Below, piece by piece: positions 5,749 to 12,170 of a stretch of DNA of 12,170 bases (positions are counted from its first letter, which is position 1; each line of letters begins with the position of its first letter). Under the pieces are notes generated by a model, which was given only the letters and a program-made list of their open reading frames with translations, had not been told where the DNA came from and did no database searches. The translations under genes and the position numbers were made by a program. The stretch is from Halobacteriovorax sp. (GTDB taxonomy: Bacteria; Bdellovibrionota; Bacteriovoracia; Bacteriovoracales; Bacteriovoracaceae), in the NCBI GenBank assembly GCA_002686115.1, contig NZAF01000006.1:1-12170 (forward strand). The letters are read 5' to 3'.

Positions 5749-6411
5749 GTGACTAAACCAAATTTTTTAAAAAATATTGTACCTGCGACTATCATAGTCG
5801 CAGGTTTTTTTTGTAGCCCTGTAAACGCAAAGTCGATCAAGGCGCTCACTTCTAAAAAAACCGCTGAAAATAATGAAGATAAAGTTGCTGAAGTTGCCAG
5901 AATGACTGGAACAGCTACTAAATATCACGCAATCGGAATCGGTATTGGCCAAACATTTTTATTAGATGATTTTGCTGATAACGGTGAAGATGAAATTACT
6001 GCTGACTTATTTTATGAGTACTCAGCAAGTCACTCTTTTGATTTCATTGCAAACTTTCACTATCACAAGCATGACTTTAGACAAACCAGTGCAACGACAA
6101 CAGGTCTTGCTCTTGGGATTAAAGCAAAGCTTTTTAATTTCGATGCCTTCGCTCCATTTGCGATGGGTGGTTTTGGTTTCTATGCTCCTAGAATGGAGAG
6201 AGAAATTGATGGAGAGATTAAAGAGTCTGAATCAAAACTAGTATTTGGATATCATGCAGGCCTTGGTGCTGAACTAGACCTTAATAGAAAAGTAAAAGTT
6301 GGCTTCATGGGTAGCTTACATAATCCCTTTGATGCGAAACAAGAGCTACAGCCAAAAGTTGAAGGTGCTTACTACAAAATGCTTTTAACGGTTTTCTATA
6401 AATTCTTCTAA
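5749..6411 (+). CDS. Outer-membrane beta-barrel protein (OmpX/OmpW-sized)
   Basis: This 220-aa exported protein probably forms a small barrel in the outer membrane. The N-terminus is a Sec signal peptide: basic start, hydrophobic core about residues 10-22, cleavage likely after VNA27. After a charged linker (28-50) the sequence alternates polar and apolar residues in short strands (for example KYHAIGIGIGQTFLL, FDFIANFHYHKH, GLALGIKAKL, KVKVGFMGSLHNPF). It ends in LLTVFYKFF with the C-terminal Phe typical of barrel assembly signals. The mature length of about 193 aa suits eight strands. Start GTG 5749 has AAAGGA at 5736-5741, 7 nt upstream. Oddly, codons 11-22 form a full intrinsic terminator. 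The stop overlaps the ATG of the next gene by one base. The transported or bound substrate is unknown. Confidence 0.82.
   Translation: MTKPNFLKNIVPATIIVAGFFCSPVNAKSIKALTSKKTAENNEDKVAEVARMTGTATKYHAIGIGIGQTFLLDDFADNGEDEITADLFYEYSASHSFDFIANFHYHKHDFRQTSATTTGLALGIKAKLFNFDAFAPFAMGGFGFYAPRMEREIDGEIKESESKLVFGYHAGLGAELDLNRKVKVGFMGSLHNPFDAKQELQPKVEGAYYKMLLTVFYKFF
5781..5812 (+). terminator. Intrinsic terminator inside the signal-peptide codons of the barrel gene
   Basis: ACCTGCGACTA (5781-5791), loop TCA and TAGTCGCAGGT (5795-5805) form a perfect 11-bp stem, followed by eight T (5805-5812). This is the strongest terminator-like structure in the window. It lies 73 nt after the PhaR-domain stop and could end that transcript. 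It is also within the reading frame of the next gene (residues 11-22), so any transcript of the six downstream genes that starts upstream must pass it. It could act as an attenuator released by close-following ribosomes. Confidence 0.75.
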
Positions 6412-7208
6412 TGAAAGAACAGCGACTTTTCATTGTTACTGGTAAAGGTGGAGTTGGAAAAACGCTAACATCTTTTGCCTTGGCAAAAAAGTTACAGGAA
6501 ACGACTTCAAAGAAAGTTCTCTTAAATTCATTTGATCAACCAGTTGATCAAAAACTTGCAAAAGAGATGGGTGTTCAAGTCTTAGATCTTCCCCTACTCG
6601 ATTCAACAATCGAATATATTTCTAGAAAAATAAAGAGTAAGACATTGGCCAATTGGGTAATGAGAACATCTTTTTTTAAAGCACTCTTTAATATGGTTCC
6701 GGCCCTAGGAAATATGATAACTTTTGGTCACCTCATCGATCTACTAGAAGATGATGAAGAAACTATTATTGTTGTCGACGCACCATCATCTGGACATATA
6801 CTTACAGTTTTAGAGTCACCTCTTAATTTTAAACAAATTTTTAAATCTGGTGCTCTCGTTAAAGATATTGAAAGAATGCTTAAGTTTTCTAGTTCTCCTT
6901 TTATAGAGATTTGGGTGCTTTCTATACCTACAGAGCTAGCAGTTGTAGAAGGTAAAGAACTTTATGAAAAGATTAAAGCCAGAGGCGTTCAAAACGTTAA
7001 GTGGATTTTAAACAATTCCTTTTTAGAGAATGATGAGCTTTCTGACGAGGAACTACCAGAGTTTTTAAAAGAGAAATTAACTAGTGAAACTAATATTACC
7101 ACGGAACATCGCAACAATTTCGACCTTATCATACCAATGCATGTAGACAAAAACTTTAAGAACTTAATTAGTCACATAAAAGACAAAATTAGCACTATAT
7201 TAGATTAA
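6411..7208 (+). CDS. ArsA/Get3-like P-loop ATPase, subunit A (Rv3679-like)
   Basis: This is a 265-aa soluble ATPase of the SIMIBI class. TGKGGVGKT (residues 10-18) is a deviant Walker A with the signature lysine K12. The switch-II-like VVDAPSSGH (121-129) replaces the DTAPTGH of arsenite pumps. PALGNMITFG (97-106) matches the pattern in the shorter member of actinobacterial tandem ATPases (Rv3679 type). There is no cysteine at all, so neither the ArsA metalloid site nor the Get3 zinc CXXC is present. The ATG overlaps the barrel gene's stop (TAATG) with no clear ribosome-binding site, so translation is probably coupled. The paralogous partner follows 18 bp downstream, and the two likely form a heterodimer. 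The cargo is unknown; the operon suggests a link to envelope or thiol metabolism. Confidence 0.85.
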   Translation: MKEQRLFIVTGKGGVGKTLTSFALAKKLQETTSKKVLLNSFDQPVDQKLAKEMGVQVLDLPLLDSTIEYISRKIKSKTLANWVMRTSFFKALFNMVPALGNMITFGHLIDLLEDDEETIIVVDAPSSGHILTVLESPLNFKQIFKSGALVKDIERMLKFSSSPFIEIWVLSIPTELAVVEGKELYEKIKARGVQNVKWILNNSFLENDELSDEELPEFLKEKLTSETNITTEHRNNFDLIIPMHVDKNFKNLISHIKDKISTILD

Positions 7209-7226
7209 AAAGATTAGCTAGTATGG

Positions 7227-8258
7227 GTGCCTATGATACCTTTAGATAAAATGAAAAGAGTAGAAATTTTTTGTGGAACCGGAGGTGTTGGTAAGACAAC
7301 AATCTCTGCTTCAAGGGCATTATTCCTTGCAAAAAATAAGAAAGTCCTACTCATTACAATTGATCCTTCAAAGCGTCTCAAGCAAGTTCTTGGAATTGAT
7401 GAAAGTCTATCTGGAAAATTAAATAAAGTAGAGCTAGACGCTGAATCAAAGGGGCATCTTGACTGCCTACTTCTTTCACCAAAAACATCATTTGAAAGAC
7501 TCATAGGAACTGAAAATAAGAACAATATTATAGAAACACTATCAAAACCATATGGTGGAATGAATGAAATTGCAGCCATTATAGAACTTCACTATTGGTT
7601 CAATAAAAAAGAGCATGACTTCATCATTCTTGATACTCCTCCTGGTCATCACTTCATTGACTTTCTTGAGGCTACAAAGAAGATAAATGCCTTCTTTGAT
7701 AAAACCTTTGCCGATATTTTTATTCACCTTGGTAAAGAAAAAGGAAGTAAAGGTATCATTGGAAAGTTAATAAATACTGGTATTGATAAACTCCTTTCAC
7801 TTTTAGAAAGTGTAACAGGAGAGAACTTTGTCGGTGAATTTACAAGCGCCGTTCATATCTTATATACAAATAGAGAAAAATTTATTGAAGCAATTAATAT
7901 AGATAAGATTCTTTTATCAAGTGAAAATTCAAATTGGTTTCTTGTTAGCTCTCTTGATCAACTCAAGAGTAAGGATGCAGATGATATGCTCCATGCGATC
8001 AATAATTTCAGAAAAGGTGATTCATATCTTGTGATGAACAAGAGCTGGGCCGAGCACTTAAGCAACTGGAATCCCCAATCACATGGTCAGCAAATGCTTA
8101 AAGAAAAGCTTGAGTCAGGAGAACGTGAGATTAGTGATATCTCTAAGCAAAATAACGTCTTGCTTTTAAAATTTCCTGAGATTTTTAGTGAAGACCCATT
8201 TCAACAAGTGAAAGAACTTATTTCAAACTGGGAAGTTCCCGAGGTAACAAATGATTAA
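7227..8258 (+). CDS. ArsA/Get3-like P-loop ATPase, subunit B (Rv3680-like)
   Basis: This is a 343-aa paralogue of the preceding ATPase. The P-loop reads GTGGVGKTT (17-25): the signature lysine of the deviant Walker A is replaced by Thr18, as in the longer partner of tandem actinobacterial ATPases (Rv3680 type, GAGGVGKTT). Other family marks are TIDPSKRLKQVLGI (44-57), YGGMNEIAAIIELH (109-122) and LDTPPGHHFIDFL (135-147). The only cysteines are C16 beside the P-loop and C80, so no metal-binding cluster is evident. The start is uncertain: GTG 7227, ATG 7233 and ATG 7251 are all in frame and none has a good ribosome-binding site. ATG 7251 (MKRVEIFCGTGG) gives the usual distance to the P-loop. 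The 3' end overlaps gshA by 8 nt (ATGATTAA). Confidence 0.85.
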   Translation: MPMIPLDKMKRVEIFCGTGGVGKTTISASRALFLAKNKKVLLITIDPSKRLKQVLGIDESLSGKLNKVELDAESKGHLDCLLLSPKTSFERLIGTENKNNIIETLSKPYGGMNEIAAIIELHYWFNKKEHDFIILDTPPGHHFIDFLEATKKINAFFDKTFADIFIHLGKEKGSKGIIGKLINTGIDKLLSLLESVTGENFVGEFTSAVHILYTNREKFIEAINIDKILLSSENSNWFLVSSLDQLKSKDADDMLHAINNFRKGDSYLVMNKSWAEHLSNWNPQSHGQQMLKEKLESGEREISDISKQNNVLLLKFPEIFSEDPFQQVKELISNWEVPEVTND

Positions 8259-9459
8259 AACAATATCAGAATTAGAAAGTTTCATTACCAAAAACTGGAA
8301 TACTATAAATAATTATATCGATGCAAAAGGCAGTGACTACACTTTCCCTCTATATAACAGTGTTGATATTAGAGAAAGTGAAAACAAGATCGCACCTGTT
8401 GATAATAATATTTATCCAGCAGGTTTTAATAATTTATGCTTATTAGACCTAGATGCTGTTGGAAACTTCCTTGAAAAATTTATTATGCAAAGTTTTCCAC
8501 AAACTAAGTCAATTGGTATCCTGATTGAATCTCATACTAAGAATAAATTCTATCTTGATAATATTGCTTATCTTCAAAAATCAATTAGAGATGCAGGTTA
8601 CGATAACGTTAGTATCGTTAGCTTTGATGATAATCTTTTTGAAAATGAAGATAAATTAGAATTAGAAACGGCTTCTCACTTCACTTTGGATGTTTACAAA
8701 GCAAGTATTAATGACCAGTTGATCTTTGCTGATGATACGCCAATAGATTTTCTCATTATGAATAATGATCAGTCTGAAAAGATTGACATTGATTTTAACG
8801 CTGTTAAAACTCCTATTCACCCAAGCCCGAATGCTGGCTGGTATAAGCGTTCTAAGTCTAAGCACTTTGTTTATTACAAAGATGTGCTAGAAGACTTTTG
8901 TAAACACTTTGAAATTGATCCTACTCTACTTCAAGCTAATTTTGAACTCGTCACAGATATTGATTTTAGCAGTAAAGAAGGATTAGATAAAATTGCTCAA
9001 GCAGTTGATAGAGTTAAGCCTGAAAATGAAAATGGAAAAGTTTTTATAAAAGGTGACCAAGGTACGTATGGAATGGGAATATCTGTTGTTTCCTCAGGGG
9101 AAGAAGTTATTAGCTTTAACAGAAAGTCTCGAAATAAAATGGACATTGGTAAGAACAAAATTAAATTTAGTTCTGTTATTGTTCAAGAAGGCATCGATAC
9201 TGTTATTAAATATGACAATATGCCTGCTGAAGTTACGATTTATTTAGTTGCAGGTAAGAGTGCTGGAGGCTTTATGAGAGCAAACTCACAAAAAGGTGCG
9301 CAAGAAAACTTAAATTCTAAAGGAATGGTTTTTAAGAAGTTTTGTATTAGTGAAATCAGACAAAACCAGGATCATAAAGCAAAAGAAGCTCTCTACTCAA
9401 TTGTTGGAAGACTATCTTCCCTTGCTTCGGCGATAGAGATAAACGAATTAAATAATTAG
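8251..9459 (+). CDS. gshA: Glutamate-cysteine ligase, GshA type PF08886
   Basis: The enzyme joins L-glutamate and L-cysteine with ATP to make gamma-glutamylcysteine, the first step of glutathione synthesis. The 402-aa sequence fits the GshA family first named from acidithiobacilli, unrelated in sequence to E. coli GshA. RESENKIAPVDNNIYPAGFN (41-60) is its hallmark substrate-region motif. FIKGDQGTYGMGI (about 265-277) and the later AGKSAGGFMRANSQKG are ATP-grasp-like nucleotide-site segments. ATG 8251 overlaps the upstream ATPase by 8 nt. The TAG stop (9457-9459) is fused to the AGGAG ribosome-binding site of the next gene. No glutathione synthetase (gshB) is in the window, so whether glutathione or only gamma-glutamylcysteine is the end product is open. 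The next two genes would supply its cysteine. Confidence 0.9.
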   Translation: MIKTISELESFITKNWNTINNYIDAKGSDYTFPLYNSVDIRESENKIAPVDNNIYPAGFNNLCLLDLDAVGNFLEKFIMQSFPQTKSIGILIESHTKNKFYLDNIAYLQKSIRDAGYDNVSIVSFDDNLFENEDKLELETASHFTLDVYKASINDQLIFADDTPIDFLIMNNDQSEKIDIDFNAVKTPIHPSPNAGWYKRSKSKHFVYYKDVLEDFCKHFEIDPTLLQANFELVTDIDFSSKEGLDKIAQAVDRVKPENENGKVFIKGDQGTYGMGISVVSSGEEVISFNRKSRNKMDIGKNKIKFSSVIVQEGIDTVIKYDNMPAEVTIYLVAGKSAGGFMRANSQKGAQENLNSKGMVFKKFCISEIRQNQDHKAKEALYSIVGRLSSLASAIEINELNN

Positions 9460-9469
9460 GAGAATAGAT

Positions 9470-10852
9470 ATGATGAAAGGCGCTAAAGCAAATGTTGTCG
9501 ATGCAATTGGTGGTACACCAATTGTTAAACTTAACCACATTACTAAAGACATAGATTCTGAAATATATGTTAAATTAGAATATATGAACCCAGGTGGATC
9601 TACAAAAGACCGTATTGGTGCATACATGCTTGATCAAGCTGTCAAAGAAGGAACGCTGAAGCCCGGTGGAACAATCATCGAGGGGACTTCTGGAAATACA
9701 GGTGTTGGTCTTGCGATGTGGGCAGCTGTTCATGGTTACAAATGTATCTTTGTTCTCGCAGACAAACAATCTAAGGAGAAAATTGATAACCTTAGAGCAT
9801 TTGGTGCAAAAGTTGTAGTTTGTCCAACGAACGTTGAACCAGAAGATCCTAGATCTTATTATAGTGTTTCTAAAAGACTTGCTGAGACTATTCCAAATTC
9901 TTTTTACGTGAATCAATATGACAACCTTCATAACAGAATGACTCACTACACTTGGACGGCTCCTGAGATGTATGAGCAAACAGGCGGAGACTTTGATGTC
10001 TTCATGGCCACAGTGGGAACTGGTGGTACAATTTCAGGATGTGGAAAATACTTTAAGGAAAAGATGCCTGATGTAAAAATAGTGGGTATTGACTGTGAAG
10101 GTTCTATCGTTGCTCATTATGCAAAAACTGGAGAAATGGGCCAAGCCTATAGCTACGTTCTTGAAGGTGTTGGAGAAGACTTTATCCCTGAAAACTATGA
10201 TTTTCCAAATATTGATGACTGGATCATCATTGGTGATAAAGAAAGCTTTCTTATGACACGAAGGCTTTTAAAAGAAGAAGGTATCTACGCTGGTGGTTCA
10301 GCAGGTGCTGCGATTGTTGGTGCAATTAAGTATGCAAAGACATTAAAAGAGCCAAAGAAGATTCTTGTACTTCTTCATGACTCTGGAAATAGATATGCTT
10401 CTAAAATCTATAATGATGATTGGATGAGTGATAATGGATATCTTGATTCATCTTTCAATGTTCAAATTAGTGAAGTTTTACAAACTATTGGTAAAAAATC
10501 ATCTGTTATTACTATTGGCAATTCTGCAACAATTGGTGAAGCCGTAGATATTATGGAAAAACAAGGAATCTCTCAGCTTCCTGTTGTTAATGATAATGGG
10601 GAAGTTGTTGGACTTTGTTCAGAGAATAATCTTGTTAAGCCCGTTATGATGGGTGAATTTAAAAGAGATGATAATATATCACTTGCTTTTACTAATAAAT
10701 ATAGAGTTGTCGATCGTAATGAATTACTTGAGTCTGTAGCAGATGCTCTTTTAAAGAAAGAAGTTGCTCTTATTATGAAAGATGGAAAGATTGATGACAT
10801 TATGACTGAGATTGACGTTCTTCAGTATATGTCTAAGCAAGGAAGTTTCTAA
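9470..10852 (+). CDS. cbs: Cystathionine beta-synthase with C-terminal CBS-domain pair
   Basis: This PLP enzyme condenses serine (or an activated serine) with homocysteine to form cystathionine, the first step of reverse transsulfuration. The N-terminal fold-type II domain (about 1-320) has the PLP lysine K46 in PGGSTKDR, the substrate loop EGTSGNTG (71-78) and the phosphate-binding loop GTGGT (183-187). Two CBS domains follow (about 335-395 and 405-458); in this family they regulate activity. The N-terminal heme region of animal enzymes is absent. The 460-aa length equals that of other bacterial cystathionine beta-synthases, so a plain O-acetylserine sulfhydrylase is unlikely. AGGAG lies 7 nt before ATG 9470; a second ATG follows directly. 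The last codons and the TAA overlap the start region of the next gene. Confidence 0.93.
   Translation: MMKGAKANVVDAIGGTPIVKLNHITKDIDSEIYVKLEYMNPGGSTKDRIGAYMLDQAVKEGTLKPGGTIIEGTSGNTGVGLAMWAAVHGYKCIFVLADKQSKEKIDNLRAFGAKVVVCPTNVEPEDPRSYYSVSKRLAETIPNSFYVNQYDNLHNRMTHYTWTAPEMYEQTGGDFDVFMATVGTGGTISGCGKYFKEKMPDVKIVGIDCEGSIVAHYAKTGEMGQAYSYVLEGVGEDFIPENYDFPNIDDWIIIGDKESFLMTRRLLKEEGIYAGGSAGAAIVGAIKYAKTLKEPKKILVLLHDSGNRYASKIYNDDWMSDNGYLDSSFNVQISEVLQTIGKKSSVITIGNSATIGEAVDIMEKQGISQLPVVNDNGEVVGLCSENNLVKPVMMGEFKRDDNISLAFTNKYRVVDRNELLESVADALLKKEVALIMKDGKIDDIMTEIDVLQYMSKQGSF
10839..10845 (+). promoter_or_regulatory. Ribosome-binding site that selects an ATT start
   Basis: AAGGAAG lies in the final codons of the cystathionine beta-synthase gene, 6 nt before ATT 10852. 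No ATG, GTG or TTG lies at a suitable distance in any useful frame, so this site is best explained by initiation at that ATT. Confidence 0.6.
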
Positions 10853-12018
10853 TTAAAAAATCTGATGCTTTAAAATTAAAGTTAGCCTCCAAGGTTATTC
10901 ACGTTGGAGGCGAAGCTGATAAAGAGACGGGGGCAGTTATGCCACCAATTTATCAGACAACGACTTATGCACAAAAGAGTCCTGGAGTGCATCAAGGCTA
11001 TGAATACTCGAGATCTCATAACCCCACAAGAACAAGACTTGAAGAGAACTTAGCAAGTTTAGAGAATTGTAAGTATGCCCTTGTCACATCAAGTGGTGTT
11101 TCTGCTGAAGCTCTCATTATGCACTCTCTTAAGCCTGGAAGTACAATAGTCTGTGGCGATGATGTTTATGGTGGAACTTATCGATTATTTACAACTGTTT
11201 TTCATGAGTTTCATCAATTTATCTTTATCGATACAACAGACAAAGTTCTCGTTGAAAAGACATTAAAAGAAAATAATGTTGATCTAATGTGGATTGAAAC
11301 CCCCACAAATCCAATGTTAAAAATCACTGATTTAAAAAGTATTTCGACAATTGCAAAAAAATACAAAGTTAAGACAGTAGTTGATAACACTTTTATGAGT
11401 CCAATTTTTCAAAACCCTACGAGTTTTGGTATTGATGTCGTACTTCATTCAATGACAAAATTTATCAACGGCCATTCCGATGTGGTCGGTGGCTGCATTA
11501 CCTTAAACAGTAAAAAAGACTATGAAAAACTATGGAAGCTACAAAATTCCATTGGCCCGACACAATCTCCTTTTGACTCCTGGCTTGTTTTAAGAGGAAT
11601 TAAGACATTAAACATAAGAATGAAGGCACATGAAAAGAATGCCATTGAAATAGCAAAATACTTAGAAGGGCATTCTAAAATTGAAAAGGTTATTTATCCT
11701 GGACTTAAAAGTCACCCTCAACATAAATTAGCTAAAAAGCAAATGACTGGCTTCGGTGGAATGATCACATTTTTTCTAAAAGGTGATATCAAAAAGAGTA
11801 AAAAGTTTCTCAGTTCAGTTAAGATTTTCTCTTTAGCCGAAAGTCTTGGAGGAGTAGAGAGCTTAATAGAGCATCCTGCAATCATGACACATGCTTCGAT
11901 ACCTAAAAAGGTAAGAGAAGAAATTGGTATTCATGATAATCTCATAAGAATATCTGTAGGTATTGAAGATATTGATGATCTTTTAAAAGACTTAGAGTGT
12001 GCTTTAAATAAAGTTTAG
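10852..12018 (+). CDS. Cystathionine gamma-lyase / gamma-synthase family enzyme, ATT start
   Basis: This Cys/Met-metabolism PLP enzyme (fold type I) probably cleaves cystathionine to cysteine, completing reverse transsulfuration from the adjacent beta-synthase. The first in-frame ATG (10939, MPPIYQTTTYAQ) would cut off conserved family sequence: upstream the frame reads ASKVIHVGGEADKETGAV, which matches the standard N-terminal IHxG..D..TGAV. Between the in-frame stop at 10834 and that ATG there is no ATG, GTG or TTG. ATT 10852, with AAGGAAG 6 nt upstream and overlapping the previous TAA, gives 388 aa, the normal length. In that numbering the PLP lysine is K203 (SMTKF), with D178, Y106, and Y52/R54 of YEYSR at expected places. 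The C-terminal SLGGVESLIEHPAIMTHAS and RISVGIED are typical. Lyase and synthase cannot be separated by sequence here; context favours the lyase. Confidence 0.9.
   Translation: MKKSDALKLKLASKVIHVGGEADKETGAVMPPIYQTTTYAQKSPGVHQGYEYSRSHNPTRTRLEENLASLENCKYALVTSSGVSAEALIMHSLKPGSTIVCGDDVYGGTYRLFTTVFHEFHQFIFIDTTDKVLVEKTLKENNVDLMWIETPTNPMLKITDLKSISTIAKKYKVKTVVDNTFMSPIFQNPTSFGIDVVLHSMTKFINGHSDVVGGCITLNSKKDYEKLWKLQNSIGPTQSPFDSWLVLRGIKTLNIRMKAHEKNAIEIAKYLEGHSKIEKVIYPGLKSHPQHKLAKKQMTGFGGMITFFLKGDIKKSKKFLSSVKIFSLAESLGGVESLIEHPAIMTHASIPKKVREEIGIHDNLIRISVGIEDIDDLLKDLECALNKV
10885..10911 (+). repeat. 8-bp inverted repeat in the 5' coding region of the gamma-lyase-type gene
   Basis: GCCTCCAA (10885-10892) and TTGGAGGC (10904-10911) are perfect complements around 11 nt. 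No T-tract follows, so it is not a terminator. It begins 33 nt after the ATT start and could slow ribosomes or RNA decay; it may also be a chance result of the codons used. Confidence 0.35.
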
Positions 12019-12170
12019 AAATCAGCTTTTCCACTTTGTTCATCTACAACAAAGCCAGAATTTTCACTAGTCACATTTAATGTCCCCGAAATGAAGTCAT
12101 AATTTGTACCAGTATTAAAAACGAGATTTTTATCAAGATATCTATTAATTAATAAATAGCTACAATATAC
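12015..12170 (-). CDS. C-terminal end of an unidentified convergent gene (partial)
   Basis: The minus-strand frame is open from the window edge for 51 codons and stops at TAA 12017-12015, overlapping the TAG of the plus-strand enzyme gene by three bases. The fragment (ending NTGTNYDFISGTLNVTSENS... to GKADF) is rich in Asn, Thr, Ser, Gly and aromatic residues, with alternating strand-like segments, as in exported or beta-rich proteins. It is too short to assign. Support is the open frame, plausible composition and the tail-to-tail fit with its neighbour; it could still be chance. Confidence 0.5.
   Translation of the reverse strand, partial: VYCSYLLINRYLDKNLVFNTGTNYDFISGTLNVTSENSGFVVDEQSGKADF

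Noticed and set aside
7223..7249. Eight-codon frame MGAYDTFR just before ATG 7251 of ATPase B.
   Set aside because: It overlaps the possible GTG 7227 and ATG 7233 starts and has no good ribosome-binding site; it is too short to support without ribosome profiling or conservation.
6411..8258. Reading the ATPase pair as an ArsA arsenite efflux system.
   Set aside because: The metalloid-binding cysteines are absent, the DTAPTGH motif is altered in both subunits, and no arsB, arsC, arsD or arsR is near.
9575..9979. Long open frame (134 codons) on the minus strand opposite the cystathionine beta-synthase gene.
   Set aside because: It is fully antisense to a certain gene, has unlikely amino acid composition (rich in Cys, Arg, Ser and Phe) and lacks a ribosome-binding site or context.
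1..12170. Search for tRNA/rRNA genes, IS elements, CRISPR arrays, attachment sites and phage genes.
   Set aside because: I found no cloverleaf-like tRNA segment, transposase motif, regularly spaced repeat or integrase by reading; apart from the intergenic regions described, the window is ordinary chromosomal coding DNA.

Overview
This is an AT-rich, gene-dense bacterial window. It carries lipoproteins, an outer-membrane barrel, a PhaR-domain regulator, a tandem pair of ArsA/Get3-like ATPases and a GshA of the PF08886 type. Codon use, the AT bias and this gene mix point to a Gram-negative bacterium of the former deltaproteobacterial group. A Bacteriovorax/Halobacteriovorax-like member of Bdellovibrionota is my best guess. 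That is inference from general character; no taxonomic marker gene is present.

Left part (1-4880), all on the minus strand. A TPR lipoprotein (3027-4880) is followed by a 208-aa lipoprotein (2425-3051) that has no ATG, GTG or TTG start and appears to begin at an ATT codon. This pair resembles the TPR-lolB gene pair of other proteobacteria. A peptide-ABC-transporter binding lipoprotein (561-2327) comes next. A strong intercistronic hairpin then precedes the first permease gene of the same transporter, which is cut by the window edge.

Middle (4881-5748). A divergent intergenic region of 438 bp holds candidate promoters in both directions and two inverted repeats sharing AGGTA/TACCT arms. Two tiny ORFs are chained by ATGA overlaps into a gene for a protein with a PhaR-type (PHA accumulation regulator) DNA-binding domain.

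Right part (5749-12018), plus strand. This is a tight six-gene run: outer-membrane beta-barrel, ATPase A, ATPase B, glutamate-cysteine ligase, cystathionine beta-synthase, and cystathionine gamma-lyase/synthase-type enzyme. Genes overlap or are 10-18 bp apart, so they are very probably one operon. The last three enzymes link methionine-derived homocysteine to cysteine and then to gamma-glutamylcysteine. The ATPase pair resembles the actinobacterial Rv3679/Rv3680 heterodimer more than arsenite pumps and lacks metal-binding cysteines.

Two features stand out. First, a near-perfect intrinsic terminator (11-bp stem, eight T) lies inside the signal-peptide codons of the first operon gene, so the whole thiol/ATPase operon may be controlled by translation-coupled attenuation. 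Second, two separate genes in the window (the small lipoprotein and the gamma-lyase-type enzyme) appear to start at ATT, and standard gene calling would miss or truncate them. The last 156 bp hold the C-terminus of a convergent minus-strand gene whose stop codon overlaps that of the operon's last gene. I see no rRNA, tRNA, IS element, CRISPR array or phage genes.
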